From the IMG/VR virus record IMGVR_UViG_3300047678_000079, positions 1-61,241 of that record: a stretch of DNA of 61,241 nucleotides. One strand, given 5' to 3'. Both the position numbers and the translations under genes were made by a program. This document shows positions 13,027 through 22,307 of this stretch, piece by piece (positions within the stretch are counted from its first letter, which is position 1; each line of letters opens with the position of its first letter). Source of the stretch: a virus. The notes under the pieces are model-generated. The model made no database searches and was not told the DNA's origin. It was given only the letters and a program-made list of their open reading frames with translations.

Positions 13027-15614
13027 GCAACGCGGGCAGTGACGCAGCATTCGAGAAGGGCCTGCCAGCGAACCTCGAAGCCGAACGCGGGATCCTGGGT
13101 ACCTGCCAGAGCGGGGACGCGGACGAGCTGGAGTACGTGATGAACCACGTCGCCGAGTCTGACTTCAGCATCGAGAAGCATCGGCGCATCTGGATGGCTT
13201 GTCGGAAGCTGCACGAATCCGGGCAACCGGTGGAGCGGGTAACACTGGCGAACGCGCTGAAGGCCGCTAAGCAACTCGAATCGGTCGATGGCCTGGCGTA
13301 CTTGTCAGAACTCGACGCCCTGCCCAGCGGCGGCGGCATCCTGGAAAGCTATTGTCGCATCCTGCGGGTCAACGCGATTCGCCGGATGGCTGTATTTGAA
13401 GCAGAGAGGCTGCGAGAGCTTGCGATGACCGAAGGGGGGGCCGAGGATATCGTTTCCGCGCTGCAACGCGCCACAGAGGCGATAAGCGGCATTCAAGCAG
13501 ACGACAGCGACGGGATGCTGACCGTTGCCGAGGTATTCGAGCGGGATTTCAATGGCGACTTCCTGAAGTTCGTAGGCGAGAAGCAGCAAGCTCCGACGAT
13601 CCCACTTCCATGGGACGACCCTATGGGCGGCTTGCGAGTCGGAGAGATGACGATCATTGGCGGACGACCGGGAGATGGGAAGTCAATTGCTGCGGCGCAG
13701 ATCGCAAGTTGGGCGGCGCGGGCTGGGCATCGAACGCACTTCTGGTCTCTCGAAATGGATTCGGGGTCGATCCTTCGACGCGTGATTGCGGCTGAGGCGC
13801 CGGTAAGCCATAGCAGGTTAAGGTCAGGCGATCTTGACCAAGCCGAGAAGCGCGAAGTATTCCGTGTCCTGGGGGATGCGATGCAGTGTCAAATCTGGCT
13901 GCGAGACGATCCGAACGCATCGGTCGAGCGGATCCGGAGAAACCTACGAAAGGCCAAGGCGCAAGGGCTGGCTCCGAGTTTGGCTGTGATTGATTACCTG
14001 CAACTACTGACCGGCTCAACGCGTGCCGAGAATCGCGTCAACGAGATTGGCCAGATCTCGCGAGGGCTGAAGAAGCTGGCTATGGAATTCAAAGTCGCGC
14101 TGGTGGTGTTGGCGCAGATCTCCCGGGAAGCTGAGAAGCAGGGACGTGAGCCACGGCTATCGGACCTTCGCGAGTCGGGATGCTTGGCTGGCGATACGAG
14201 AGTGTTGATGGCGGACGGCGGATGGTGTCGGATTGATTCGTTAGTCGGGCTGACGCCTGATGTGGTCGCGGAGGACGGCAACAGGAAAGCCATTATCAGC
14301 AGCGTTTCGAAGGTCTGGAAAACTGGGGATCGGCAAACGTTTACCGTTCGCACTTCTACCGGGAGAAGGATTCGAGCGACATCGAATCATCCATTCAGAA
14401 CGCTGGACGGCTATGTCCGACTTGAAGACTTGAATATAGGCTCTCGGATTGCCGTCTTGAGGATGTTTGAGAACACCGGGGAATGCCTGCCGATTTCAGA
14501 ATCTCATCTGATTTTGCTGGCGCACTTAATCGGGGATGGCAGCATGTTGCCGCGAGCTTGTCCACGGTATTCGAGCGAAGTTGAAGTGAACCTAAAAGCG
14601 GTAACACAGGCAGCAAAAACGGCATTTGGGATTACCGCCAAAAGGACAGTTGGGATCGGTCGTCAGTGCTTCGTTCTGGCTCTTTCCTCTGGGGCAAGTA
14701 AGTGGCATCCAAACGTTCTGACCGAGTGGCTGAAAAGCATCGACGTTTTTGGCAAGCGATCACACGAAAAGCATTTCCCAGAATTTGTATTCCGCATGTC
14801 AACCGAGCAACAGAGATTGCTGTTGAGGCACTTATGGTCAACGGATGGATGCATGGGTCACAACGAGAAGATGGCTTTCATCGGCTACTCAACAACGAGT
14901 TTTAGGTTGGCGGTGGAGGTGCAGGAACTTCTGATGCGGGCTGGTGTGATATCGAGGATAAACACCATGAAGAAGGCAGGATATCGGGATTCCTATGGGG
15001 TGGTGGTTTCTGGGGCTGGGCCTCAGATCGAGTTCCTCCGCAACGTTGGAGTGTTTGGATGCGACGAGGAGGTTGCGCAAATCAAAGAGTTCCTTGAGGG
15101 GAGAAAGCAAAACACCAACACTGATACGATCCCTCGGGAGGTATGGCCGAAGGTGTGGGAAGAAATGCGGATTCAGGGGATCCCCCATCGCACAATGGCG
15201 GCAATGATCGGAGCAAAACCAAACGGAGCGAGCGCTTGGAAGTTTTGTCCATCTCGAAAGCATCTGAAGCGATATGCGGATGCCTTGCAAAGCCAGTCTC
15301 TCACTAAAATCTGCGAGTCAGATATGTATTGGGATGAAATCGTAGAGATTACCCCCGGCGATGTCGAGCCTGTGTTCGATATGGAAGTGAACGGGACACA
15401 CAATTTCGTAGCGAACGGGATATTTGTTCACAACAGCATCGAGCAGGACGCCGACAACGTGGTGTTTGTCCATCGCGTAGACATGGAGGACAAGAGCCCC
15501 ATCGTCCGATCGTTGTGGATTGTCAGGAAACAGCGGAACGGGCCAACCGGCACAGTTGACCTTACGATGCACAAAGACGAAGTGAGATTTGTGGGAAGGA
15601 AGGATGGAATCTGA
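13023..15614 (+). CDS. dnaB: Replicative DNA helicase DnaB, interrupted by an intein
   Basis: 863 residues as precursor, 445 after removal of the 418-residue intein. N-terminal DnaB domain at 14-110 (LEAERGILGTC). RecA-like domain with Walker A GGRPGDGKS (213-221), LEMDSGSILRR and Walker B LAVIDYLQLL. The intein begins at Cys387 after LSDLRESG and ends in VHN before Ser805 (SIEQDADNVVFVHR). The insertion point is the strongly conserved motif 4 region used by many DnaB inteins. It unwinds DNA at the phage fork and probably needs the loader encoded just upstream. Confidence 0.93.
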   Translation: MSNAGSDAAFEKGLPANLEAERGILGTCQSGDADELEYVMNHVAESDFSIEKHRRIWMACRKLHESGQPVERVTLANALKAAKQLESVDGLAYLSELDALPSGGGILESYCRILRVNAIRRMAVFEAERLRELAMTEGGAEDIVSALQRATEAISGIQADDSDGMLTVAEVFERDFNGDFLKFVGEKQQAPTIPLPWDDPMGGLRVGEMTIIGGRPGDGKSIAAAQIASWAARAGHRTHFWSLEMDSGSILRRVIAAEAPVSHSRLRSGDLDQAEKREVFRVLGDAMQCQIWLRDDPNASVERIRRNLRKAKAQGLAPSLAVIDYLQLLTGSTRAENRVNEIGQISRGLKKLAMEFKVALVVLAQISREAEKQGREPRLSDLRESGCLAGDTRVLMADGGWCRIDSLVGLTPDVVAEDGNRKAIISSVSKVWKTGDRQTFTVRTSTGRRIRATSNHPFRTLDGYVRLEDLNIGSRIAVLRMFENTGECLPISESHLILLAHLIGDGSMLPRACPRYSSEVEVNLKAVTQAAKTAFGITAKRTVGIGRQCFVLALSSGASKWHPNVLTEWLKSIDVFGKRSHEKHFPEFVFRMSTEQQRLLLRHLWSTDGCMGHNEKMAFIGYSTTSFRLAVEVQELLMRAGVISRINTMKKAGYRDSYGVVVSGAGPQIEFLRNVGVFGCDEEVAQIKEFLEGRKQNTNTDTIPREVWPKVWEEMRIQGIPHRTMAAMIGAKPNGASAWKFCPSRKHLKRYADALQSQSLTKICESDMYWDEIVEITPGDVEPVFDMEVNGTHNFVANGIFVHNSIEQDADNVVFVHRVDMEDKSPIVRSLWIVRKQRNGPTGTVDLTMHKDEVRFVGRKDGI
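14181..15434 (+). mobile_element. DnaB intein with LAGLIDADG homing endonuclease
   Basis: 418 codons, Cys387 to Asn804 of the precursor. Block A is CLAGDTRVLMADGG; block B contains TSNHPFRTLDG; block F/G is DMEVNGTHNFVANGIFVHN followed by Ser, all needed for splicing. The two endonuclease motifs are LAHLIGDGS and LRHLWSTDG, each with the catalytic Asp, so the homing activity looks intact. It should spread into intein-less dnaB alleles. Confidence 0.92.
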
Positions 15615-15808
15615 TGCAGATGAACACGATGAGAGCCGGGCACACCGAGGACCCGCTCCTGACCGAACTCCGCAACGCCCTGGACGCCGATCTCGGCGCG
15701 CGGGTTGACCGGCGCCTGAAGGCCTGGGAGTCCGACAACACGCGGCTGTTGCGCGAGAATGTGGCGCTCTCGGCGCAGCTTGTGGCGAAGAATCGGGATG
15801 CCGCATGA
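15614..15808 (+). CDS. Small coiled-coil protein
   Basis: 64 residues, helical (LGARVDRRLKAWESDNTRLL). Overlaps dnaB by TGATG and the lipoprotein gene by ATGA. Function unknown. Confidence 0.55.
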   Translation: MQMNTMRAGHTEDPLLTELRNALDADLGARVDRRLKAWESDNTRLLRENVALSAQLVAKNRDAA

Positions 15809-16146
15809 AAAGAATCTGCGTGGTCGCAATAGCCTTGGCGTTGTCTGGATGTCGCGAGAAACCGAAAGAGACTAGGCTGTATTGGAGTTTGCGAATAGTT
15901 GACAGCCAGGAGGAGCGGCTCACTCACCAAGTAACGCTCGCCCTCGACAGCACTGGAGAGGCGCTGGCGTTTGCGCACCAGTCGTATCCCGGGCTGGAAT
16001 GGAGGGGTTATTTACATGACGCCAGTTTCCGATGCTTCCCGGGCTTTTTGCCGGACCCGATTGGTCGCACCTTCGTATCCAAGGCCGAGGCGATAGCGTG
16101 GCTCCGATCGGTGCTCGAACCGCTGCGAGTCAAGGAGTGCAAATGA
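15805..16146 (+). CDS. Small lipoprotein
   Basis: 113 residues. The N-terminus MKRICVVAIALALSGCREK is a type II signal peptide with lipobox LSGC (Cys16). The mature part is strand/helix mixed without a known domain. A lipoprotein among early genes suggests a role at the host envelope, such as blocking superinfection; this is inference. Confidence 0.75.
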   Translation: MKRICVVAIALALSGCREKPKETRLYWSLRIVDSQEERLTHQVTLALDSTGEALAFAHQSYPGLEWRGYLHDASFRCFPGFLPDPIGRTFVSKAEAIAWLRSVLEPLRVKECK

Positions 16147-16736
16147 CAGTCGGAACAAAGTCCGTGCTCTTCGGGGTCCATTGCTTCGCGATCCACCCAT
16201 TCCTGATCGCAATCGCGTGGTGGAAATTGTTCGGATTCCCATGGGATCCGCGCCTCTGGGCGTGCTTCTTTCTTCACGATATTGGCTATCTCAGCAAGCC
16301 AAATATGGACGGGCCGGAGGGCGAACAGCACCCGTACCTCGGCGCCCGCATCGTGGGCCGTCTCTTTGGCCGCGAGTGGTTCTATTTCTGCCTGCTGCAC
16401 TCCCGATACCTCGCGAAGTCGCTGGGTATGCAGCCGTCCCGCCTGGCCGTCGCCGACAAGCTGGTGATCGCCATCGAGCCGTCCTGGCTGTATCTGCCGC
16501 GCGCCATCGCGTCCGGCGAGATCGAGGAGTACTTCGAGAAAGCCGTGCTCTGCAAGCCCTGGGAAGGCGATGGCGAGGCCACCCGAGCCGCATTGTGCGA
16601 CATCCGGCGAGGCGGGCAGACGAGCGACGCGAAGCTCTGGCATGCCGGCGTCCGCGCCTACATGCGGATCTGGGTGGAGCGCCACAAGGACGGCGCGATG
16701 GACACGATGACGAGCGGAAACGGGAGGGGCAATTGA
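16143..16736 (+). CDS. HD-domain hydrolase
   Basis: 197 residues. Metal-binding pattern of the HD superfamily: His-Asp in FFLHDIGY (45-46), downstream HPYLGAR, LLHSRYLA and AVADKL. The family cleaves phosphoesters, often nucleotides or cyclic nucleotides. An N-terminal hydrophobic stretch (HPFLIAIAWW) could touch the membrane. Substrate unknown; in this genome nucleotide signalling or RNA ends are both possible. Confidence 0.65.
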   Translation: MTVGTKSVLFGVHCFAIHPFLIAIAWWKLFGFPWDPRLWACFFLHDIGYLSKPNMDGPEGEQHPYLGARIVGRLFGREWFYFCLLHSRYLAKSLGMQPSRLAVADKLVIAIEPSWLYLPRAIASGEIEEYFEKAVLCKPWEGDGEATRAALCDIRRGGQTSDAKLWHAGVRAYMRIWVERHKDGAMDTMTSGNGRGN

Positions 16737-17059
16737 CCAAAGAGGCTCGGCTAGACCAACAAATCGAGGAATCGATTCAGCGATGGAAGTCACGCATTGG
16801 CGACGACTTCGGCAAGCACAACGTAGGGCCGAAGCTATTCGAGCCCATCAAAAGCACCGAAGGGATAGCGGTCGGCACGTGGCTTTATTCGAGCAATGGC
16901 GCTGTGCTTGCCTACGTCGCGGAAAAGGGCATCATGTGGCACAAGGCGGCGAAGACATGGGACGTCCTGCATGTGCTGGTAGGTCTGAAAAAGATCGATC
17001 CTTGCGAGTGCGATACGTGCCTGACGTACCGAACGTGCTTCATGGCGGAGGCCGCATGA
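16733..17059 (+). CDS. Small Cys-rich hypothetical protein (TTG start)
   Basis: 108 residues. TTG start behind GGGAGGGG, overlapping the previous stop as TTGA. The C-terminal CECDTCLTYRTC could hold a metal. Middle part strand-rich; not recognised. Confidence 0.55.
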   Translation: MTKEARLDQQIEESIQRWKSRIGDDFGKHNVGPKLFEPIKSTEGIAVGTWLYSSNGAVLAYVAEKGIMWHKAAKTWDVLHVLVGLKKIDPCECDTCLTYRTCFMAEAA

Positions 17060-17334
17060 TCCATACAACCGAAACCGACATCGAGCGCGCGCTGGCTTTG
17101 CGAAGCCCGCACGTCCACGCGATCGTCGCGGAGTTGCGTCAGTCCCGCGCAGAAATCGCGGAGCTTCGAAAGCTGCGGGACAACCTGCACCGCGAGATTG
17201 ACCGGGAGTTGAACAAGCGGCGGGCGGCGGAAGCGGCGCTGCAGGAGGCGCTGAACCAGGCGGCCGCCGTGCCGCTGCAATGCCCGGCGCATCGGGCGCG
17301 GGTTGCCGAGAGGCAGGAGGGGCTTTTCGAATGA
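17056..17334 (+). CDS. Coiled-coil protein
   Basis: 92 residues with a long charged helix (EIAELRKLRDNLHREIDREL). Coupled at both ends. Function unknown. Confidence 0.6.
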   Translation: MIHTTETDIERALALRSPHVHAIVAELRQSRAEIAELRKLRDNLHREIDRELNKRRAAEAALQEALNQAAAVPLQCPAHRARVAERQEGLFE

Positions 17335-17726
17335 AGTGCATTTCAATCAGACAGCCGTGGGCGTGGCTCATAATTCACGCAGGCAAAGACATCGAGAATC
17401 GCGACTGGGTTTGCGGCTATCGCGGCCCGCTACTGATTCACGCCTCGAAGTCCAGGAACAAAAGCGACATCGAGCAGGCGACGTATTTCGCGGGGCTCCA
17501 GGGAGCCACGATTCCGAGCGACGCTCTGGAGTTCGGCGGGATCATCGGCAAGGTTGAGATGGTCGACTGCGTTACCGCATCCGATTCGCCTTGGTTTTTT
17601 GGCCGCTACGGGTTCGTTCTTCGCGACCCGGTTGCTCTGCCGTTCTTCGAGATGAGGGGGCAGCTTTCGTTGTTTGAGGTTGACACGGCGGACATGCTCG
17701 AAGCGTACTCGGAGGCCCCGCGATGA
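17331..17726 (+). CDS. ASCH-domain protein
   Basis: 131 residues. The opening CISIRQPWAWLIIHAGKDIE, the NRDW segment and RGPLLIHASK are typical of ASCH domains, a beta-barrel related to PUA that binds nucleic acid, sometimes modified bases or RNA; some members are nucleases or deaminase partners. The exact role here is unknown. Confidence 0.8.
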   Translation: MKCISIRQPWAWLIIHAGKDIENRDWVCGYRGPLLIHASKSRNKSDIEQATYFAGLQGATIPSDALEFGGIIGKVEMVDCVTASDSPWFFGRYGFVLRDPVALPFFEMRGQLSLFEVDTADMLEAYSEAPR

Positions 17727-17875
17727 GCACCCGAATCGCAGGCACCCCGCGCCGCGAAGATTGCGGAAGGCGGGACGGGCACGTGTGCCAGAAGGGGGAG
17801 GCATGTCACCCGATAATGCTTCCGAAACTTCGCGAACTTGCCAGCCGGTTAAAAAAGGAGGCCCCGCATGCGTAA
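17723..17875 (+). CDS. Small Cys-containing peptide
   Basis: 50 residues, basic, with three cysteines in the first half (one in EDCGRR, two in VCQKGEAC). Overlaps both neighbours. Not recognised. Confidence 0.45.
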   Translation: MSTRIAGTPRREDCGRRDGHVCQKGEACHPIMLPKLRELASRLKKEAPHA

Positions 17876-18089
17876 GCAAACGCCTGGCTGGAAGCTCGCA
17901 TTGTTCAACGCCATCGTGACGCTCGCACTGAAGGTAGAGAAGTTGTTCACTGATCGCGTGGAAGTGACGATCTTTGTCCGGAATCCTTCCAGGCCGGATG
18001 CGGATCTCATGGTGACTTCCGAGAGGGATATGGATCTCCTGTGCGTCGCGATCAAGGCGAACGCGCAAAATGAAGAGGTTCGCGTATGA
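17868..18089 (+). CDS. Small hypothetical protein
   Basis: 73 residues, preceded by a strong AAAAAAGGAGG. A helix (WKLALFNAIVTLALKVEKLF) is followed by strands. Function unknown. Confidence 0.6.
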   Translation: MRKQTPGWKLALFNAIVTLALKVEKLFTDRVEVTIFVRNPSRPDADLMVTSERDMDLLCVAIKANAQNEEVRV

Positions 18090-18117
18090 CCGAGATCGCG
18101 CGGGAGGCGCGGGGGAA

Positions 18118-18744
18118 ATGACGCCATCCGAGAAATGGGATGCACTGGTTAGCGACCTGACGCAAGAGCAGCGGAACCAACTTGCGAATGACATAGCCAA
18201 CGCGTCCAGGGAGTCGATCCAAGCGGCCCGCATCGCCGCGCTGGAGGCCGAGACCGCCAGGATCCGCGAGCGCCTCGAAATGTACGAGGGCGAGAAAGCG
18301 GAGCGAGACCTGTCGACCTACGCGTTTAGCGAGTACGGCAACGACGCCCGGCTGTACAACGGGGTCCAGAAGTTGGAGGCCGAGAACGCCCGGCTGACGC
18401 GGGAGCGGGATGGCAAAGATCGCGCGCGCCTGATCGCTGTCGGGCATTGGGAGGACGCGCAGAATCGCCTCGCCGATATTGAGCGCAAACTGATCGAGAT
18501 CACCGGGCATGAGGGCGGGATTGATGACAATATCGCCGAGCTTCGCGCGGACCGCGAGCGGCTGGATGCGATGATCGCGAACGGCTGGTGCGTCTACGAC
18601 TTCTGGGGTGGAGAGCCAGGAAGATTTGCCGTGCGTCGCGATGACGTAGTTGTGTCCTGCGATCAGGAATCAGCGCGTGCCGCCATCGATGCCGCGCGAA
18701 AGGCGGGCGCGTGCTCACCATGCGAAGGATGCCAAATGAGATGA
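18118..18744 (+). CDS. Coiled-coil hypothetical protein
   Basis: 208 residues, largely coiled coil (IAALEAETARIRERLEMYEG and later LEAENARLTRERDG), with a Cys-containing end (CSPCEGCQMR). I prefer the ATG at 18118 behind GGGGGA; 18070 is an in-frame alternative. An 11-codon frame at 18086-18121 may couple it to the previous gene. Confidence 0.6.
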   Translation: MTPSEKWDALVSDLTQEQRNQLANDIANASRESIQAARIAALEAETARIRERLEMYEGEKAERDLSTYAFSEYGNDARLYNGVQKLEAENARLTRERDGKDRARLIAVGHWEDAQNRLADIERKLIEITGHEGGIDDNIAELRADRERLDAMIANGWCVYDFWGGEPGRFAVRRDDVVVSCDQESARAAIDAARKAGACSPCEGCQMR

Positions 18745-18887
18745 ATTATGACTCGACCACGTTCGCGGTCACGTGTGGCATTTGCGGCGCGACCGTTGAG
18801 AGCACTAACGAGGAGCATCGGCGGCGGATTAGCCGGGCTGGTGCGGCGCGGCGGAAGGCGAAGGTGAGCCCAAGGGCCACCCACTGA
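18741..18887 (+). CDS. Small zinc-finger-like peptide, last early gene
   Basis: 48 residues with CGICGATV and a very basic end (RRKAKVSPRATH). ATGA overlap decides the start, though ATG 18720 is in frame. Only 21 bases separate its stop from the convergent late operon, with no clear terminator hairpin. Confidence 0.5.
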   Translation: MNYDSTTFAVTCGICGATVESTNEEHRRRISRAGAARRKAKVSPRATH

Positions 18888-18908
18888 AGGATGACCCCTG
18901 GCTTTGAG

Positions 18909-19409
18909 TTAGGCGAGAAGCTGCCAGGCGCGAAACGACATCATGCCGTTGGGGAAGTTGTACTTGACGAACTTCCTCCCGTCAACCGTGAACGTGCTCC
19001 CGAGCGGCTCGACGTCCTCCGCAGTGCTCGCGTAGACCCCCATTCCGGGCCGCACTTCGCGGCTGAGGTCGATGGGCATGTAGGCTGGAACCGCCGGCGT
19101 GGCGGGCGCCGTGGCTTGGCCTGCTGGCACTTTTGCTGGATCCACCTTCCGCGCCGCCTCGATCTCCGTTCCGATCAAGAGTGGCCAGCGTAGCGGCGAG
19201 TACTGCATGAACGCCCGGATCAGGCCGACGTTGAACCCGTCCGCGCCGTTGGCGAAACGGAAGTGCAGGAACTTGGCCGCGCCATCTTCGGGCGGACTGA
19301 ATGGTCCTTGATATTCGGGGATGTAGGTATCCACCACGCCTCCGCCGAGCGTGCCAAGCTGGTTGGCGATGTCGCGGGCTTCGTCGTAGGTTGCAAGTTG
19401 GTTGTACAT
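18909..19409 (-). CDS. Hypothetical protein, end of late operon
   Basis: 166 residues. Start at 19409 behind AAAAGGA. A central Ala/Pro-rich linker (PAGQATAPATPAVPAY) separates two small domains. Position after the fibre-like genes suggests a virion or host-contact role; no family recognised. Confidence 0.6.
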   Translation of the reverse strand: MYNQLATYDEARDIANQLGTLGGGVVDTYIPEYQGPFSPPEDGAAKFLHFRFANGADGFNVGLIRAFMQYSPLRWPLLIGTEIEAARKVDPAKVPAGQATAPATPAVPAYMPIDLSREVRPGMGVYASTAEDVEPLGSTFTVDGRKFVKYNFPNGMMSFRAWQLLA

Positions 19410-19440
19410 GTTGTTTTCCTTTTGTGGTTGAGTTGATGAT

Positions 19441-21048
19441 TTACGGCATCCGCACGATTGACACATAACTGCGGGTGTCACTGCCGTAGTTGGTCGCGAA
19501 AGCGGCCCATTGGCCGTCTCTAGATGCAATCGCGTGGATGAACTGGTAGCCCGATAAGAGCTTCAGATGCGTTTTAACAAACCTGGAGGTCGCGGCGGTC
19601 GTCAGGTTGACGTTGTAAAGCTCGCCATGATAGGCATATGCCTGAGTGCTGGGGCATACAGCGTCCTGCGGACAAGACGTGAAAGCGAGGCAGCGGGTGT
19701 TGGCGGCCTCATAGCAGCTTGCATAGAATCGTGAGGTATAGTTTTCCGATGGTCCTCCGGCGACGTAGCTCAATTCCGATCCGTGGTTGCCGTTAATATC
19801 CCAGCCCGTTGCCAAGCTGGTGTAATCCCACACTCGCCAGCAATACTGCGAATTGGCCCCGATCCCTTGGTCGCACCGCTGGATAGGACCTTCGTAATAC
19901 GGTGTCGAGGCTTGGTACCCAAAGGAGTTAATAGCGAAGTATTTCCCGTTGCCTGGATCCCCGTGGCCAGTGCCCTGCAAGATCTTCTTGGACCCGTCGC
20001 TCAGTTTGTATGCCACTTGAGCCTCCATCGCAGTCACGAGCCCATTGGTCGATGTGGAAGCAAAAATGACGTAATCGCCGCTGCGGTCAATGGTGAATTT
20101 ATATCCGCCACAGGACCCTCCGCCGTTGCAATTCCACCCGGGCGGCTGACTTGTCGTGGATCCAGCCTCATTGGGCGACAAGGGGTAGATAAGCTGGGAT
20201 CCGATCGTGTAGGACTGGTAATCGTACTCGTGCGTAGAGTCTATCCCGTTGATGAATTTGCCGAGAACGGTGTAGTTCGTGGTGGGCGACGCGCTCGATG
20301 CAAGGTCGGTGATCTGAAAGGCGATCCATCCGATTCTCTTGTACGAGCCATCCCAAATCGCCTGATCCGCGCACGCCATCTGGCGAACGCTATAGGACGC
20401 CGAGCATCGCCAGAACACATAACCGGAAGATCCGCCTTCAGCAGACGCATTCACGGCGGAAAGATCCGCGATAATGACGGCCTGGTAGAAGCCGCCAACC
20501 TTCGCTGATAGATCCGCGCGGAGTATCTGGACATTGCTTACGAAATAGAGAATGTTCGGGTCCGTTGCATCCCAAAAGTAATTGATGCCATAGTTTGCAT
20601 AAGCCGTTGTCCCCGCCCCTGCGAGCTTGATGTTTCCGACAAGGGTTTCGTATGACGTTACGACTGGCGAAGCCCCCGATTGGTTTATATTGATCAGGAC
20701 CGCGCCGCCCGTGCCATCGATAATCAGACGGGTGTTGTCGGAGTTGAACCCGGCCTGTTGCGTGGATGTAAGCGCGACAGAGCTCATATCAACCGCGCCG
20801 CCATTGGGGTCTGTGAAGTTCTCGGGGGTGACCCGCATGACGCGCGTTCCAAACGCATCATCACAATAAGGGACGTTGAAATCAGGTATTGCGCCAAGAG
20901 GGGTATCTGTCACTAGCCCCGTACTCGTGCGGTTCGAGATCTGCGTCGGCGTCGGATGGCAGTTGCCGTCCGTAATGCGGATGCGGAACCGCTTCGCGTC
21001 CGCCGCGAACGGAGCCGCGAGAATGAGCAGGGCGATGAGTGTGCGCAT
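19441..21048 (-). CDS. Secreted beta-propeller-like protein
   Basis: 535 residues. Sec signal peptide MRTLIALLILAAPFAADA, cleavage after ADA. The rest has repeating strand patterns with WDATDPNILYF, TIDRSGDYVIF and ASRDGQWAAFATN, like TolB or related propellers, plus many cysteines that could pair outside the cytoplasm. It looks like a host-type exported protein rather than a usual phage protein. Overlaps the preceding fibre gene as TAATG. Possible roles: receptor-contact protein or exported effector. Confidence 0.65.
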   Translation of the reverse strand: MRTLIALLILAAPFAADAKRFRIRITDGNCHPTPTQISNRTSTGLVTDTPLGAIPDFNVPYCDDAFGTRVMRVTPENFTDPNGGAVDMSSVALTSTQQAGFNSDNTRLIIDGTGGAVLININQSGASPVVTSYETLVGNIKLAGAGTTAYANYGINYFWDATDPNILYFVSNVQILRADLSAKVGGFYQAVIIADLSAVNASAEGGSSGYVFWRCSASYSVRQMACADQAIWDGSYKRIGWIAFQITDLASSASPTTNYTVLGKFINGIDSTHEYDYQSYTIGSQLIYPLSPNEAGSTTSQPPGWNCNGGGSCGGYKFTIDRSGDYVIFASTSTNGLVTAMEAQVAYKLSDGSKKILQGTGHGDPGNGKYFAINSFGYQASTPYYEGPIQRCDQGIGANSQYCWRVWDYTSLATGWDINGNHGSELSYVAGGPSENYTSRFYASCYEAANTRCLAFTSCPQDAVCPSTQAYAYHGELYNVNLTTAATSRFVKTHLKLLSGYQFIHAIASRDGQWAAFATNYGSDTRSYVSIVRMP

Positions 21049-22307
21049 TACTGGCACTCCAGTCTTACGGTCATAACAACAGGGGACCCGCTACTACTAG
21101 AGTCGAAATTGACCCTCAGCAATGATCCAGCGCTAATCGTTCCAGCGACCACTCCGGTTCCCCCGGTTGCCCATCCAGTGAAGGACGTTAAAACGCTGGT
21201 ATATTTTGCCGTGTTGAATGGCGTAGTGGGTGAATAAGTTACCCATGTTGGGGATGTGTAGTCTGCCGAAGGAACGGTCGCCTTTTGGATTATTGGATTG
21301 ATCGGGATAGAAGTCCCCGCCGTGCCCGTTACAACCCAACGAGCGGGGGTACATTCATTCGCGATGTATCGGGGGAACGCCCAGGGCGTGTCGTATGCGG
21401 CACCGCTGGGGAGATTCACGTCCCAGACGTAGCTCGCGCCGGTGCCGCTTCCCCCGCTGCCATTCGCCGCCGCCGTGATGCGGCCCTTGGCGTCCACTGT
21501 GATGTTGGCCGCTGTGTACGATCCAGCGGTAACCGCCGTGTCGGTCAGGCTCAGAGCCACTGTCCCGGTTCCATGCGTGATCGTGATACCAGTCCCGGAG
21601 AGCGTCTTGTTCTCGACATCGGTTCCGGCCGAGTTTGTGCCCGCGATCTGATTCGCGCTGCCCGCCCCCAGCGTGTCATTGCTGATCTGTGCCTTGACGA
21701 AGGCTGTTGTCGCCACCTGCGTCGTGTTGGTGTCGACGCTTGCTGTGGGGGCCAGTGGGACTCCGGTGAACGTGGGTGATGCCGAGAACACCAGCAAGTC
21801 ACTGCCAGTCTCATTGGTGACAGCCGCCGCCACATTGGCCGAACTCATTGTCGCCAGCATGGCCGCTACGTTCGATCCAAGCCCTGACACGCCAGTGGCG
21901 ATAGGCAGGCCTGTGGCGTTGGTCAACACCGCAGAGGAGGGCGTCCCGAGCGCCGGAGTCACCAGGGTGGCAGACGTCGCGCGGACCACATCCCCGCTGC
22001 CGGTGGTGCTGATGCCTCCGAGAACACCAGAGCTATTGTACTGGATCTGCCCGTTCGTTCCACCAATGGTCACGCCCCCGCTGCCTATTGAGGTCCACAG
22101 CCCGCTGACGCATCCCCAGAGCGTGGTTGATAGCACCTGTTCGCCGTTGTAGGAGCACGCGCCGGACGGCGTGGATCCAAGCCTCGTCGGCATGGTGCGA
22201 ACAGCGCCAGTGGCGTTAACCGTGCCAGTGACCACCCGGTTGGAAGGGTCAGATAGAGTCTGCCCGGCGAGCGTAGTTACAAAAGCAACAGCGAATAGTC
22301 TAATCAT
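21048..22307 (-). CDS. Tail-fibre-like protein with N-terminal signal sequence
   Basis: 419 residues. Starts MIRLFAVAFVTTLAGQTLSD, which reads as a Sec signal. The body is Ser/Thr/Gly-rich with classic fibre motifs (TNTTQVATTAFVKAQI, AGSYTAANITVDAKGRIT). Such motifs are widespread in phage side fibres. An export signal on a fibre is unexpected because virions assemble in the cytoplasm. ATGA overlap fixes the start. Confidence 0.75.
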   Translation of the reverse strand: MIRLFAVAFVTTLAGQTLSDPSNRVVTGTVNATGAVRTMPTRLGSTPSGACSYNGEQVLSTTLWGCVSGLWTSIGSGGVTIGGTNGQIQYNSSGVLGGISTTGSGDVVRATSATLVTPALGTPSSAVLTNATGLPIATGVSGLGSNVAAMLATMSSANVAAAVTNETGSDLLVFSASPTFTGVPLAPTASVDTNTTQVATTAFVKAQISNDTLGAGSANQIAGTNSAGTDVENKTLSGTGITITHGTGTVALSLTDTAVTAGSYTAANITVDAKGRITAAANGSGGSGTGASYVWDVNLPSGAAYDTPWAFPRYIANECTPARWVVTGTAGTSIPINPIIQKATVPSADYTSPTWVTYSPTTPFNTAKYTSVLTSFTGWATGGTGVVAGTISAGSLLRVNFDSSSSGSPVVMTVRLECQ

